From Lachnospiraceae bacterium (lineage in GTDB: Bacteria; Bacillota; Clostridia; Lachnospirales; Lachnospiraceae), in NCBI GenBank assembly GCA_029067085.1, contig JAIEFE010000014.1, positions 1 through 64,000 on the forward strand: a stretch of DNA of 64,000 nucleotides, in the 5' to 3' direction. Positions 8,712-16,890 of this stretch are shown one piece after another. Numbering within the stretch: the first letter of the stretch is position 1; the number at the start of each line of letters is the position of its first letter. The position numbers and the translations under genes are program-made. Below the pieces are notes generated by a model, which saw only the letters and a program-made list of their open reading frames with translations, searched no databases and had not been told where the DNA came from.

Positions 8712-9938
8712 TTACTCATGTCTGAGCGCCTCGATAGGACTCAGTTTCGCTGCCTTTCTCGCCGGATAAATGCCAAAGAAAATACCCACGCCGGAGGAAA
8801 AAGCCGCTGCAATGATCACTGTAGGAGCATCAATCTTTGCCGCATAACCCAGAGCACCGCAGACTGCAGCTGCTCCCAATACACCCAGCGCAATCCCGAT
8901 CAGACCGCCGATCAGGGTGATGATGCCCGCCTCTGCCAGAAATTGTAATAGGATCGACTTCGTTCTGGCACCGAGAGATTTTCGGATACCAATCTCCCTC
9001 GTTCGCTCCGTCACAGACACCAGCATGATGTTCATAACGCCGATGCCGCCCACCAGAAGAGAAATGGCTGCCACGAAGGAGATAAACAGCGTCAGCATAC
9101 CGATGATCTGATCAAACTCCGCCGAATAATCCGCGAAACTCTCCATCAGGATCTTGTTTTCTCCACGCACGTTATAGCGGTTTTCGAGAAGGCTGATGGT
9201 GTCCGCCGCCACCTGCGACACATACTCGGAGCTCTCCGCGATCACGTAGAGGTAATCAGAGTCTTCAATCCAAAAACCAAAGCCGGATGCCATGGCTGTC
9301 AGCGGCATTTCCACCTGCAAATAACCGCTGCCGTTTAAAGCGGAAATGATACCCGCCGGCGTATCCTGCCTGATCCCGACGATCCGCAGGTCCTGACTCA
9401 CGCCCCAGAGATTCAGTTCAAAGGTCATGCCCACCACATCCGTGGTGCCAAACAAAGATCTCGCCCCACTCTCACTGATGACGCAGACCATGGCTGCCGA
9501 CTCACTCTCACTTTGTGAAAAATATCTGCCCCTGACAATGGGCTCGTTTCCGATCGCATACTGCAGCGCCGTATTGCCTCCGTTAAGAACCGCCGTAAAA
9601 TCAGCGCCTTTACGCCCTCTTGCCGTAGCTCCCCAATAGCTGTACTGTGTCGTGGCTCCCTTCACATGCGCCACCTTTTCTTTCACCAATGCAAAATCTT
9701 CCTCCGTAAATCTCACATCGTTGCCTTCCACATCGCTGTTGGTGTAAATGGCGATCAGGCCGCCGCCCATATTTTCCAGCTCGTCATTGACGGAGCCACG
9801 CACACCGTTTCCGATGGAGATGATCATAATAACGGAGGAAATACCTATGATGATGCCCAGCATAGTCAGTATGGAGCGGCCTTTGTTAGACTTGATATTC
9901 ATTACGGCGATTTTTATGTATTCCCATATTTGTGTCAT
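8712..9938 (-). CDS. MacB-like ABC transporter permease
   Basis: A 408-residue permease. One transmembrane helix near residues 20-45 (TMLGIIIGISSVIMIISIGN), a large extracytoplasmic MacB periplasmic-core-type domain (to about 270), then three helices, with LLVGGIGVMNIMLVSVTERT and EIGIRKSLGA, hallmarks of the MacB/FtsX superfamily. It forms a tripartite exporter with the ATPase and HlyD-type adaptor encoded upstream, probably exporting peptides or antimicrobials in a mechanotransmission manner. Substrate unknown. Confidence 0.9.
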   Translation of the reverse strand: MTQIWEYIKIAVMNIKSNKGRSILTMLGIIIGISSVIMIISIGNGVRGSVNDELENMGGGLIAIYTNSDVEGNDVRFTEEDFALVKEKVAHVKGATTQYSYWGATARGRKGADFTAVLNGGNTALQYAIGNEPIVRGRYFSQSESESAAMVCVISESGARSLFGTTDVVGMTFELNLWGVSQDLRIVGIRQDTPAGIISALNGSGYLQVEMPLTAMASGFGFWIEDSDYLYVIAESSEYVSQVAADTISLLENRYNVRGENKILMESFADYSAEFDQIIGMLTLFISFVAAISLLVGGIGVMNIMLVSVTERTREIGIRKSLGARTKSILLQFLAEAGIITLIGGLIGIALGVLGAAAVCGALGYAAKIDAPTVIIAAAFSSGVGIFFGIYPARKAAKLSPIEALRHE

Positions 9939-10018
9939 AATCTATTCCTTACCATTTGATTCAAAATTTTACTTTATATACAATTGCGTTTTCCAAGCTT
10001 TCTTTGCCAGACTGTATA

Positions 10019-11635
10019 TTACTCCTGCGCCATCGGTATTACTGTAACTGCCATACCTTCTTCAAATTCCATGCCGTTCGCCATAATGACATTATCACCT
10101 TCTGAGAGACCCTCCTTAACCTCGCTGACACTGTCGGAGGAAATGCCTGCGGTGATGCGTCTCTTCTCCACCACGCCGTTTTTCTCCACATACACGAAAT
10201 CGCCTTCCCTATCGCTGTTGATGACTTCAAGCGGAACGGTGACTACGCCCTCAACCTTTGCCATATGGACATAGACCCTTGCTTCCACGCCCAAAAAGAT
10301 ATTTTCGTCCGGATTATCGATATTGACATCCACACCCACTACCATCGCGCCGCTATTATTCTGGGTCGCCATACCGTCGATCTTACTAACCGTGCCCTCG
10401 TAGGTCTTTCCCGCGATATCGACATCTGCTTTCTGTCCCACGGATATCTTTTCCAGATCATACTTGGAGACGCTGAGTCTTACATATACCTTTTCCGTAC
10501 TCTCTATCGTCGCCAGCTTTCCGTTCTCCACAGGAGGCTGTCCCGCCACGGCTTCCATCTCCGTGACTACACCCGCGAAATCGGCTTTCAGGCCATTCTC
10601 CACTTTGGCAATGGCATCCAGCCTCTCTTGATTGGTGAGCTTCTCAAGCGCTGTGTCTGCCTCCAGTTTCGCCTTGCCGCCCTCATCCAGCACACCCGAT
10701 TCGGAAGCCGCTTTCTGGGACTTCATCTCGGAACGGTACTCCTTGTAGGAGGCGATCAGTTCCTCCACATCCTTTGCCTGCTTCTGAAGCTCTCTGATCT
10801 CTTTATTGTACGATTCCTCATATCCGTTATACTGTGTCTGAATCTGCAGGTTTAAAAGAGTGTCTCTATCATTTGCAAGCTTGATCTCAGCGTTATCGCG
10901 CATCTCTCTTTTTTCTTTATCGCTTAAATGATTTAATTCGCCTTTTGCTTCCTTCTCCAATATATCAGCCAGAATCTGCTCATCCTGCGCAATGATCTGC
11001 TGCCACTCCATAACGGAAACATTCAGGTTTGTACCGTTATAACTCCAACCCGCCTTCTTCTCTTCAATCTTTTTGTTGAGCTCATCCAGCAGGTTTTCGT
11101 TGTCCGCAATCTGCTGATCCAGCACGGGCAGATTACGGTTCGCCTCGGACAGATCGGCTATGTATTCATTATTTTTATGTACGGAACTCTCATAACCGCC
11201 CTCATTGGAGGCCAGTCTGTACTCCGCCTCCTGCTTCTTTTCAGACAGGGCTTTTTCATCAAAGGTGAGGATCACGTCGCCTTTTTTCACCGTATCGCCG
11301 GTACTCACCTTCACCTCGCCCACCTCAATGGGCAATGGCGCAAAGTAAGTCCTTGTCTCATCACTTTTCACCGTCCCGCCGGTGCTTAAGATCTGTTCCA
11401 CATCACCCACCGAAGCAGCCACTGCCGTTACCATCGGCGCCGCATTTTTCGCCATCAGAGAATTCCCGACAAAAAAGGCAATGAGCAAAACAGCCAATGT
11501 TCCCGCAATCACCCGGCGGCGCACCTTTTTTTTCTTTGCCTTATCCCATGGTTTTTTCTCTTTTTTTGCCGTTGGCATCATCTCTTTGATGTCCGTGTTT
11601 TCCGCCTCATTCTTCGCTTTCCGAAACATTTTCAT
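10019..11635 (-). CDS. HlyD/MacA-family membrane fusion adaptor
   Basis: A 538-residue adaptor with a cytoplasmic basic N-terminus, one transmembrane helix near residues 42-62, a lipoyl-like half domain (APLPIEVGEVKVSTGDTVKKGDVIL), a long coiled coil from about 130 to 330 rich in Gln/Glu/Lys, the second lipoyl half (LKADFAGVVTEMEAVAGQPP) and beta-barrel domains. In a Gram-positive cell it would bridge the MacB-type permease and the wall. It overlaps the end of the ATPase gene by 29 bases and is followed 80 bases later by the permease. Confidence 0.88.
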   Translation of the reverse strand: MKMFRKAKNEAENTDIKEMMPTAKKEKKPWDKAKKKKVRRRVIAGTLAVLLIAFFVGNSLMAKNAAPMVTAVAASVGDVEQILSTGGTVKSDETRTYFAPLPIEVGEVKVSTGDTVKKGDVILTFDEKALSEKKQEAEYRLASNEGGYESSVHKNNEYIADLSEANRNLPVLDQQIADNENLLDELNKKIEEKKAGWSYNGTNLNVSVMEWQQIIAQDEQILADILEKEAKGELNHLSDKEKREMRDNAEIKLANDRDTLLNLQIQTQYNGYEESYNKEIRELQKQAKDVEELIASYKEYRSEMKSQKAASESGVLDEGGKAKLEADTALEKLTNQERLDAIAKVENGLKADFAGVVTEMEAVAGQPPVENGKLATIESTEKVYVRLSVSKYDLEKISVGQKADVDIAGKTYEGTVSKIDGMATQNNSGAMVVGVDVNIDNPDENIFLGVEARVYVHMAKVEGVVTVPLEVINSDREGDFVYVEKNGVVEKRRITAGISSDSVSEVKEGLSEGDNVIMANGMEFEEGMAVTVIPMAQE

Positions 11636-12308
11636 AGTCCTCCTCTATTTTTCCGTCCATAATTTTGATCACCCGCTTGGCTCTTGCCGCGATCTCGTCG
11701 TCATGGGTGATCAGGATCACCGTCCTGCCCTCCTCATGAAGCCCCCGCAGAATCTCCATGATCTCCCTCGTAGAACTGGAGTCCAGATTTCCCGTCGGCT
11801 CGTCAGCGAGAATGATGGGCGGCGCCTGCGCAATGGCTCTGGCAATGGCCACTCGCTGCTGCTGCCCGCCGGACATCTCCGACGGCTTGTGGGTCATACG
11901 TTTCCCAAGCCCCACCTTTTCAAGGGCTTTTTCCGAAAGCTCCGTCCGTTCCCTCTTTCCCACGCCCCGGTAGATCAGAGGCAACTCCACATTCTCCACC
12001 GCCGTCAGGCTGGGAATCAGGTTAAAGCCCTGAAAGACAAAGCCGATCTCCTGATTGCGGATATCAGAAAGCTCGTCGTCCGTCATACTGCTCACGTCAT
12101 GGCCGTGCAGGAAATAACTGCCGCTTGTCGGTACATCCAGACAGCCCAGCATATTCATCAGGGTGGATTTCCCTGAACCGGAATGGCCGATGATTGCCAC
12201 AAATTCTCCCTCACCGATGGTCAGACTCACATGATCCAGCGCCTTCACCTCATTTTCTCCGGGATTATAGATTTTACAGATATCCCGGATCTCCACCAAT
12301 GTTTCCAT
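11607..12308 (-). CDS. ABC transporter ATP-binding protein, MacB/LolD type
   Basis: The ATPase of the exporter. Walker [11 protein letters not shown]-loop [13 protein letters not shown], signature [14 protein letters not shown], Walker [14 protein letters not shown] and switch histidine ITHDDEIA are all intact. The start at 12308 ([12 protein letters not shown]) with AGAGGAAAG upstream is preferred over a GTG at 12338. First gene of the three-gene exporter operon whose control region is at 12519-12648. Confidence 0.93.
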   Translation of the reverse strand: METLVEIRDICKIYNPGENEVKALDHVSLTIGEGEFVAIIGHSGSGKSTLMNMLGCLDVPTSGSYFLHGHDVSSMTDDELSDIRNQEIGFVFQGFNLIPSLTAVENVELPLIYRGVGKRERTELSEKALEKVGLGKRMTHKPSEMSGGQQQRVAIARAIAQAPPIILADEPTGNLDSSSTREIMEILRGLHEEGRTVILITHDDEIAARAKRVIKIMDGKIEEDYENVSESEE

Positions 12309-12518
12309 AGATAATTCTTTCCTCTCCCTTTCTGTCACATTATCGGATTTATGCCTTGCCCTTTTCTTCTGTAAATCTATAACGAAACAGGCACTGATTT
12401 TTCTTCACCTGTTTTCGCTTATTTTACAATAACTTCCTTTTCTTAAAAGAAGCACAGGAAAATCTTAAAACAATCTTAAATTAATCGAGCATCCGCACGC
12501 TGTGGCATTTTTTTCTGT

Positions 12519-12578
12519 ATTATATAATATCATCTAAATATTACAGGAATCTTACAGGAATCTTACAGGAAACTTACA
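12519..12578 (-). promoter_or_regulatory. four TTACA repeats with 11-bp period plus -10 element
   Basis: TTACA (plus strand) occurs at 12541, 12552, 12563 and 12574, exactly 11 bp apart and embedded in a repeated TTACAGGAATC. On the minus strand the last copy occupies the -35 position, 16 bases before a perfect -10 TATAAT (12519-12524). One-helical-turn spacing is typical of OmpR/PhoB-family response regulators. CTTAAA at 12464 and 12475 shows the same 11-bp period further downstream. Confidence 0.55.
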
Positions 12579-12597
12579 ATATCGTTATATTGTTCAA

Positions 12598-12648
12598 ACA
12601 GTACATACTGTTTATATATCATTATATACAGTATGTACTGTTTGTCAA
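12598..12648 (-). promoter_or_regulatory. consensus promoter with two palindromic operators
   Basis: Minus strand -35 TTGACA (12643-12648), 16-base spacer and -10 TATAAT (12621-12626). A palindrome ACAGTA-TG-TACTGT (12628-12641) fills the spacer. A second, ACAGTA-CA-TACTGT (12598-12611), lies at about the transcription start. The two are exact reverse complements, separated by 16 bases. This arrangement predicts tight repression of the downstream ABC exporter by a dimeric regulator not encoded in the window. Confidence 0.75.
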
Positions 12649-12680
12649 TGTGATTTTTCTATTTTACTCCTCTCCTTTAA

Positions 12681-12741
12681 CGCATAAGCAGACTCGAGAT
12701 GTTTCGCATCTCTGTCATTATTTTACTCTGCTTATGCGCGC
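12681..12741. repeat. long intergenic inverted repeat (copy A)
   Basis: Arms CGCATAAGCAG (12681-12691) and CTGCTTATGCG (12728-12738) enclose a smaller hairpin GAGATG-TTTCG-CATCTC (12696-12712) and are followed by CGCAAAAAAAA. A shorter related copy with the same CGCATAAGCAGAGT core and CGCGCAAAAAAA tail is at 13644-13682, on the other side of ribU. Confidence 0.55.
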
Positions 12742-12787
12742 AAAAAAAATACTACTTTTACCGATTATCCTCAGAAAAAGTAGTATT
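12742..12787 (-). terminator. rho-independent terminator of ribU
   Basis: Minus strand stem AATACTACTTTT (12 bp, 12776-12787 with 12748-12759), 16-base loop, followed by a run of eight T (12742-12749). It lies about 30 bases after the ribU stop codon. Confidence 0.8.
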
Positions 12788-12815
12788 TTAGATCCTTTAT
12801 CCTCTGTGACGCTGA

Positions 12816-13595
12816 TTATTTCACTTCCAGATGATCCGTCGAAACACTGCGCTTCTCAAACGCGGGATTCGCGTATTTTATGATCGGGCTTAAGGGCTTG
12901 TAGATCAGCATCGTCACCGTCGAGGCCGCTACGCCCTTGATCACATTAAACGGCGCCACCGCCAAGACCACAAAAGATGTCACGCTGTGAATGCTGCCGT
13001 TGATTTCGGCCCCCGCCGCGATAATCGCCTCCAGAGGCATTCCAAACAGCTTCGAGAAAGCAGGAAGCAGATATATTCCGTTAAAAGCGGATCCAAATAC
13101 CGTCATAACAATCGTACCTGCCACGCAGGCCGCTATGGCTCTCTTTTTCGTCTTCTTAAACAGATACAGGATCGACGCCGGTAATATCAGACTGCAGCCA
13201 ATCACAAAATTCGCCAGATCTCCCACGAATGCCGTACTCGTACCTTTGATCACCAGTTTCAGCAAAACCTTGCAAAACTCGATCATCACACCCGCCACAG
13301 GCCCGAAAGCAAAGGCACCCACCAATGCGGGAATCTCAGAAAAGTCTAACTCGTAAAAGCCCGGCGCTAAGAAGGGGATCGGAAACTCCATCAGAAACAG
13401 GATCACCGCCAACGCGGAAAAAAGGCCGATCATGGTGATCTTTCTGGTGGTGAGAATACGCTCTGTCACCCCGTTTTTCTTCTGCATCTGTTTCTCCGTC
13501 CCGTAGGCAATCAAAAACAAGGCCGCCGCTACGCCCACGCAGACCAGCACAAAAAGCGCATTGTCCGCAATACTCTGTAATAATCCGTTAACCAT
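12816..13595 (-). CDS. ribU: riboflavin ECF transporter S component
   Basis: The substrate-binding membrane subunit for riboflavin uptake, working with the shared ECF energising module (not in this window). The core from about residue 48 (TRKITMIGLFSALAVILFLM, FLAPGFYELDFSEIPALVGA) matches RibU, with about six membrane helices. At 259 residues it is longer than usual because of an extra N-terminal helix (residues 13-32) and a hydrophilic C-terminus. AAAGGAGG precedes the ATG. Control by the FMN riboswitch upstream supports the assignment. Confidence 0.9.
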   Translation of the reverse strand: MVNGLLQSIADNALFVLVCVGVAAALFLIAYGTEKQMQKKNGVTERILTTRKITMIGLFSALAVILFLMEFPIPFLAPGFYELDFSEIPALVGAFAFGPVAGVMIEFCKVLLKLVIKGTSTAFVGDLANFVIGCSLILPASILYLFKKTKKRAIAACVAGTIVMTVFGSAFNGIYLLPAFSKLFGMPLEAIIAAGAEINGSIHSVTSFVVLAVAPFNVIKGVAASTVTMLIYKPLSPIIKYANPAFEKRSVSTDHLEVK

Positions 13596-13643
13596 TTTCT
13601 TTTCCTCCTTTTTTTGCCATTGGGAAAAGTTCTTCTGATAAGC

Positions 13644-13682
13644 CGCATAAGCAGAGTTAAAATGCTTATACGCGCAAAAAAA
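13644..13682. repeat. intergenic hairpin repeat (copy B)
   Basis: GCATAAGCA ... TGCTTATACGC with tail CGCGCAAAAAAA. It shares the core and tail with the longer inverted repeat at 12681-12741. It overlaps the T-tract of the riboswitch terminator. Confidence 0.5.
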
Positions 13683-13705
13683 GCCCCGAAGTCTAAATCC
13701 GGGGC
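13676..13705 (-). terminator. riboswitch-controlled terminator before ribU
   Basis: Minus strand GCCCC...GGGGC hairpin (13683-13705) followed by seven T. Its 3' arm CTTCGGGGC is identical to bases at the 5' edge of the FMN aptamer, so the 5' arm (GCCCCGGA) could pair with the aptamer's first strand instead. This gives an apparent antiterminator that FMN binding would prevent. Confidence 0.75.
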
Positions 13706-13754
13706 AACATTCGTTAAGCAGACGCTGTGCCGCAGGTGCCGCACAGTTTTGCCT

Positions 13755-13782
13755 GACAAAATGACATATATGTCATTTTGTC
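13755..13782. repeat. perfect 28-bp palindrome
   Basis: Half-site GACAAAATGACATA is followed directly by its exact reverse complement. It lies between the FMN aptamer and the terminator, immediately 3' of aptamer stem P1 on the transcript, so it would form a 12-bp or longer RNA hairpin. Confidence 0.7.
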
Positions 13783-13784
13783 TT

Positions 13785-13924
13785 TTCTTCTACCATCCAG
13801 ACTCTACTGTCGGTTTTGGATTTTCACCAAATCAGCCATTCTGCCATCGCGCGATAATCGCTTCAGCAAAACGGGTCGCGGACTGTAACCGCCGGTCGGG
13901 AATTTCACCCTGCCCCGAAGAACT
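13785..13924 (-). promoter_or_regulatory. FMN riboswitch (RFN element)
   Basis: The minus strand carries the conserved RFN blocks in order: TTCTTCGGGGCAGGGTGAAA, TTCCCGACCGGCGGT, AGTCCGCGACCC, GGTGAAAATCCAAAACCGAC and AGTCTGGATGGTAGAAGAA, with the P1 stem closed by TTCTTC and GAAGAA. It is followed by a terminator hairpin at 13676-13705 and then ribU. High FMN is predicted to terminate transcription. Confidence 0.97.
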
Positions 13925-13950
13925 TTTCTGTTTATTAAATTACCATGATT

Positions 13951-13979
13951 ATCTTACTACGGTCTAACCCGCCAGTCAA
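13951..13979 (-). promoter_or_regulatory. promoter of the ribU riboswitch transcript
   Basis: Minus strand -35 TTGACT (13974-13979), 17-base spacer, -10 TAAGAT (13951-13956), about 20 bases before the first paired base of the FMN aptamer. Confidence 0.7.
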
Positions 13980-13982
13980 GAC

Positions 13983-14210
13983 TTATTTGGCGGATTCTGC
14001 CTGTTTCGAGTCCTCTATCTCTTTTTTATACATATCTGTTATATAAGCCGGCCTATACACAAATCGTCCGCCTCCTGATGTGTTGATAAAATTCTCAGCC
14101 TGCTCCCTGGAAGATGTTAGATAAAAACCTCTTCCAAAATCTTTGGTGCCCGCACACTTTGCCAGATTCGGGTGATTTACTTCACAGTAACCTCCATGAT
14201 AGAGAAGCAT
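13983..14210 (-). CDS. shortened DUF3990-like protein
   Basis: About 75 residues starting MLLYHGGYCEV, with the DUF3990 signature LYHG near the start and DFGRGFYLTSSREQAENF around residue 35. DUF3990 proteins normally run to about 150-200 residues and resemble ADP-ribosyltransferase-type folds. Here the part after ENF is replaced by about 30 residues (GGGRFVYRPAYITDMYKKEI) that do not continue the domain. This suggests an internal deletion or fusion and probably no activity. The upstream DUF3791 partner is complete. A start at 14231 would overlap that gene by 17 bases; 14210 matches the family start. Confidence 0.6.
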   Translation of the reverse strand: MLLYHGGYCEVNHPNLAKCAGTKDFGRGFYLTSSREQAENFINTSGGGRFVYRPAYITDMYKKEIEDSKQAESAK

Positions 14211-14214
14211 ACCG

Positions 14215-14448
14215 TCAGATAATCCCAGCATTCACATCTATCCCCCTATTTTTCAATACAGTCTTAATTTCATTAAATACCGCGTCATCACCCTCCATAT
14301 GTAAGACATCGTAGCAGTCTTCAATAAATTTTAGTATATCATATTGATCAAACAATAAGTTAACCTTTTGAATTGTAGTATGCCACTCTTCTGATGCAAG
14401 ACGGATCAACCGGGTCTGCATAAAAATTATTTCTGCCCTTTCGCTCAT
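14215..14448 (-). CDS. DUF3791 family protein
   Basis: A 77-residue helical protein with the DUF3791 pattern (LFDQYDILKFIEDCYDVLH near residues 32-50, then a C-terminal LKNRGIDV). The family is commonly encoded beside DUF3990 and the pair behaves like a toxin-antitoxin-type cassette; the biochemical role is not established. RBS AGGGTAGG precedes the ATG. It begins 25 bases after the end of tex, in the same direction. Confidence 0.7.
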   Translation of the reverse strand: MSERAEIIFMQTRLIRLASEEWHTTIQKVNLLFDQYDILKFIEDCYDVLHMEGDDAVFNEIKTVLKNRGIDVNAGII

Positions 14449-14473
14449 ATCAACCTACCCTGCCATGTTTTCT

Positions 14474-16831
14474 TTACTTATCTTTCCCAATTTTCATAGT
14501 CAGTCCAATACGCTTCTTCGCGACATCCACGGTAAGCACCTGCACATCCACTATGTCGCCCACGCTGACCGCCTCCAACGGATGTTTGATATAGCGGTCC
14601 GTGATCTGCGAGATATGGACCAGACCGTCCTGATGCACGCCGATATCCACAAAAGCCCCGAAGTCGATCACGTTTCTGACCGTTCCCTTCAGGATCATGC
14701 CGGGCTTTAAATCCTTCATGTCGAGCACGTCGCTTCTGAGGATCGGCGCCGGCATATCGTCTCTGGGATCTCTCGCGGGCTTTTCCAGCTCCGCCAGAAT
14801 ATCCGCAAGGGTGATCTCCCCGATGCCAAGCTCCTCCGCCAGTTTTTTCTTATCTTTCACGCGCTTTGCCAGATTTCCTGCCGCACCCGCCTTCTCTCCG
14901 GCTGCCTGTGCAGACTTGACATCAGTGTCATTTTCTTCTCCGCTCAGGTTCATCTCGCCCATGGCCGCCGCCAATGCCTTGCCCATGGCGGTGTCGGTGT
15001 TTCGGATCACCAGCTTCTTTTTGGGCGGCCGCTTCTCCTTCACGGGAGCTGCCTTCTTTACTGCCGCCTTCTTCTGGGCTTCCCGAACATCCTCCATGGT
15101 GAGACCCAGCTTCTCCATCAGCTTTTCCGCCGCCTCATAAGATTCGGGATGGACACTGGTGGCATCGAGGGGATTGTCACCGTCTGCGATCCGCAAAAAG
15201 CCCGCACACTGCTCATAGGCCTTCGGCCCAAGCTTCGCCACTTTAAGAAGCTGCTTTCTGTTCACAAAGCGTCCGTTCGCCTCTCTGTAGTCCACAATAT
15301 TCCGCGCGATCACCTTCGTCACGCCGGATACATACTCAAGGAGTGACGCGGAGGCTGTGTTCAGGTCTACGCCCACGCGGTTTACGCTGTCCTCCACCAC
15401 GCCGCTCAAAGCCTCGCTCAGCTTTTTCTGGTTCATGTCATGCTGGTACTGCCCGACGCCGATGGATTTTGGGTCGATCTTTACAAGCTCCGCCAGCGGA
15501 TCCTGTAAACGTCTCGCAATGGAGGCCGCGCTGCGCTGCCCTACATCGAAATTGGGAAATTCTTCCGTTGCCAGTTTGCTCGCCGAATAGACGGAGGCCC
15601 CCGCTTCATTCACGATCACATACTGCACGGGCACATCCAGCTCCTTGATGAGCTCCACGATCACCTGCTCGGATTCTCTTGATGCAGTGCCGTTGCCCAC
15701 GGAGATCAGAGAAACATTGTATTTTTTGATCAGACGCTTCAGCTCCGCTTTTGCCTGCTCCACCTTATTCTGAGGCGCAGTAGGATAGATCACTTTTGTG
15801 TCAAGAACTTTACCGGTCTCGTCCACCACAGCCAGTTTACAGCCCGTGCGAAAGGCCGGATCCCAGCCAAGCACTACCTTTCCTCTGATAGGCGGCTGCA
15901 GGAGAAGCTGCTCCAGATTTCTTCCGAATACCGAAATGGCGCCGTCCTCCGCCTTCTCGGTAAGATCGTTTCGGATTTCCCGCTCAATGGCAGGCGCGAT
16001 CAATCTGTTATAACTGTCTGCGATCACCTCCTCCAGAATCGGAGATGTGACAGGGTTGTCATTTATAATCGTCTTCGTTCGCAGGAATTGCAGGATGCGC
16101 TCCTCGGGTGCCTCTACCTTCACCGTCAGAAACTTCTCGTTCTCGCCTCTGTTGATTGCCAGTACGCGGTGTCCTGCCACTTTGCCGATGGGCTCCTCAT
16201 AATCATAATAAGTCTCGTAAACGCTCTCGGCTTTCTCGTCCTTCGCCACGCTCACAAGCTTTCCTTCCTTCGCGGTGATATCACGGATGTAGCTGCGGTA
16301 GTCCGCCTCGTCGGAAATCTGCTCGGCGATAATGTCCTTCGCCCCCTGTAAGGCCTCCTGAACCGTGGCTACGGCCTTTTCCGGATCCTCATCCTCGTGT
16401 ATGTACTTCGCGGCCTCCTCCTCAATGGGAGCCGTCGTCTCCTGCATCAGAATAAACGCCGCAAGCGGCTCAAGCCCCTTCTCCTTAGCCACGCTCGCGC
16501 GGGTTTTCCGCTTCGGTCTGTAGGGGCGATAGAGGTCTTCTACCACCACCAGAGTCTGGGCTGCTTCGATGCGTTCCTTAAGCTCGTCGGTAAGCTTTCC
16601 CTGCTCCTCGATACTGCTTATGACCTGCTGCTTTCTCTCCTCCAGACCGCGCAGATAGGTTAAGCGTTCGTACAGACTGCGCAGCGCTTCATCGTTTAAG
16701 GAGCCTGTCTTTTCCTTACGGTAACGGGCAATAAAAGGGATGGTATTACCCTCGTCAATCAGGGCGACCGCCGCCTCCACCTGCCACTTTTCTACGTTCA
16801 GTTCGTCTTTCAGCTGTAAGATAATATCCAT
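14474..16831 (-). CDS. tex: Tex-family RNA-binding transcription accessory protein
   Basis: About 785 residues. The order is a helical N-terminal Tex domain (LNVEKWQVEAAVALIDEGNT, FIARYRKEKTGSLND), a YqgF/RNase H-like domain (VLGWDPAFRTGCKLAVVDET), helix-hairpin-helix motifs (GVDLNTASASLL, LGPKAYEQCAGFLRI) and a C-terminal S1 RNA-binding domain (LKPGMILKGTVRNVIDFGAF, HISQITDRYIKHP). A Lys/Ala-rich linker of about 70 residues is inserted before the S1 domain. The start at 16831 has GGAAGGA just upstream. Confidence 0.93.
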   Translation of the reverse strand: MDIILQLKDELNVEKWQVEAAVALIDEGNTIPFIARYRKEKTGSLNDEALRSLYERLTYLRGLEERKQQVISSIEEQGKLTDELKERIEAAQTLVVVEDLYRPYRPKRKTRASVAKEKGLEPLAAFILMQETTAPIEEEAAKYIHEDEDPEKAVATVQEALQGAKDIIAEQISDEADYRSYIRDITAKEGKLVSVAKDEKAESVYETYYDYEEPIGKVAGHRVLAINRGENEKFLTVKVEAPEERILQFLRTKTIINDNPVTSPILEEVIADSYNRLIAPAIEREIRNDLTEKAEDGAISVFGRNLEQLLLQPPIRGKVVLGWDPAFRTGCKLAVVDETGKVLDTKVIYPTAPQNKVEQAKAELKRLIKKYNVSLISVGNGTASRESEQVIVELIKELDVPVQYVIVNEAGASVYSASKLATEEFPNFDVGQRSAASIARRLQDPLAELVKIDPKSIGVGQYQHDMNQKKLSEALSGVVEDSVNRVGVDLNTASASLLEYVSGVTKVIARNIVDYREANGRFVNRKQLLKVAKLGPKAYEQCAGFLRIADGDNPLDATSVHPESYEAAEKLMEKLGLTMEDVREAQKKAAVKKAAPVKEKRPPKKKLVIRNTDTAMGKALAAAMGEMNLSGEENDTDVKSAQAAGEKAGAAGNLAKRVKDKKKLAEELGIGEITLADILAELEKPARDPRDDMPAPILRSDVLDMKDLKPGMILKGTVRNVIDFGAFVDIGVHQDGLVHISQITDRYIKHPLEAVSVGDIVDVQVLTVDVAKKRIGLTMKIGKDK

Positions 16832-16890
16832 AATTCCTTCCATTCCGTTCGCTATAGATTTTTTTTTGCGGATATGTTACACTGATTATA

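Noticed and set aside
12541..12578. TTACAGGAATC repeats as a CRISPR or minisatellite
   Set aside because: The unit is only 11 bp with no spacers, and it sits upstream of a -10 element, so a regulator-binding array fits better.
13755..13782. Palindrome as an insertion-sequence end or phage attachment site
   Set aside because: There is no transposase or integrase, no target duplication, and it is embedded in the ribU leader.
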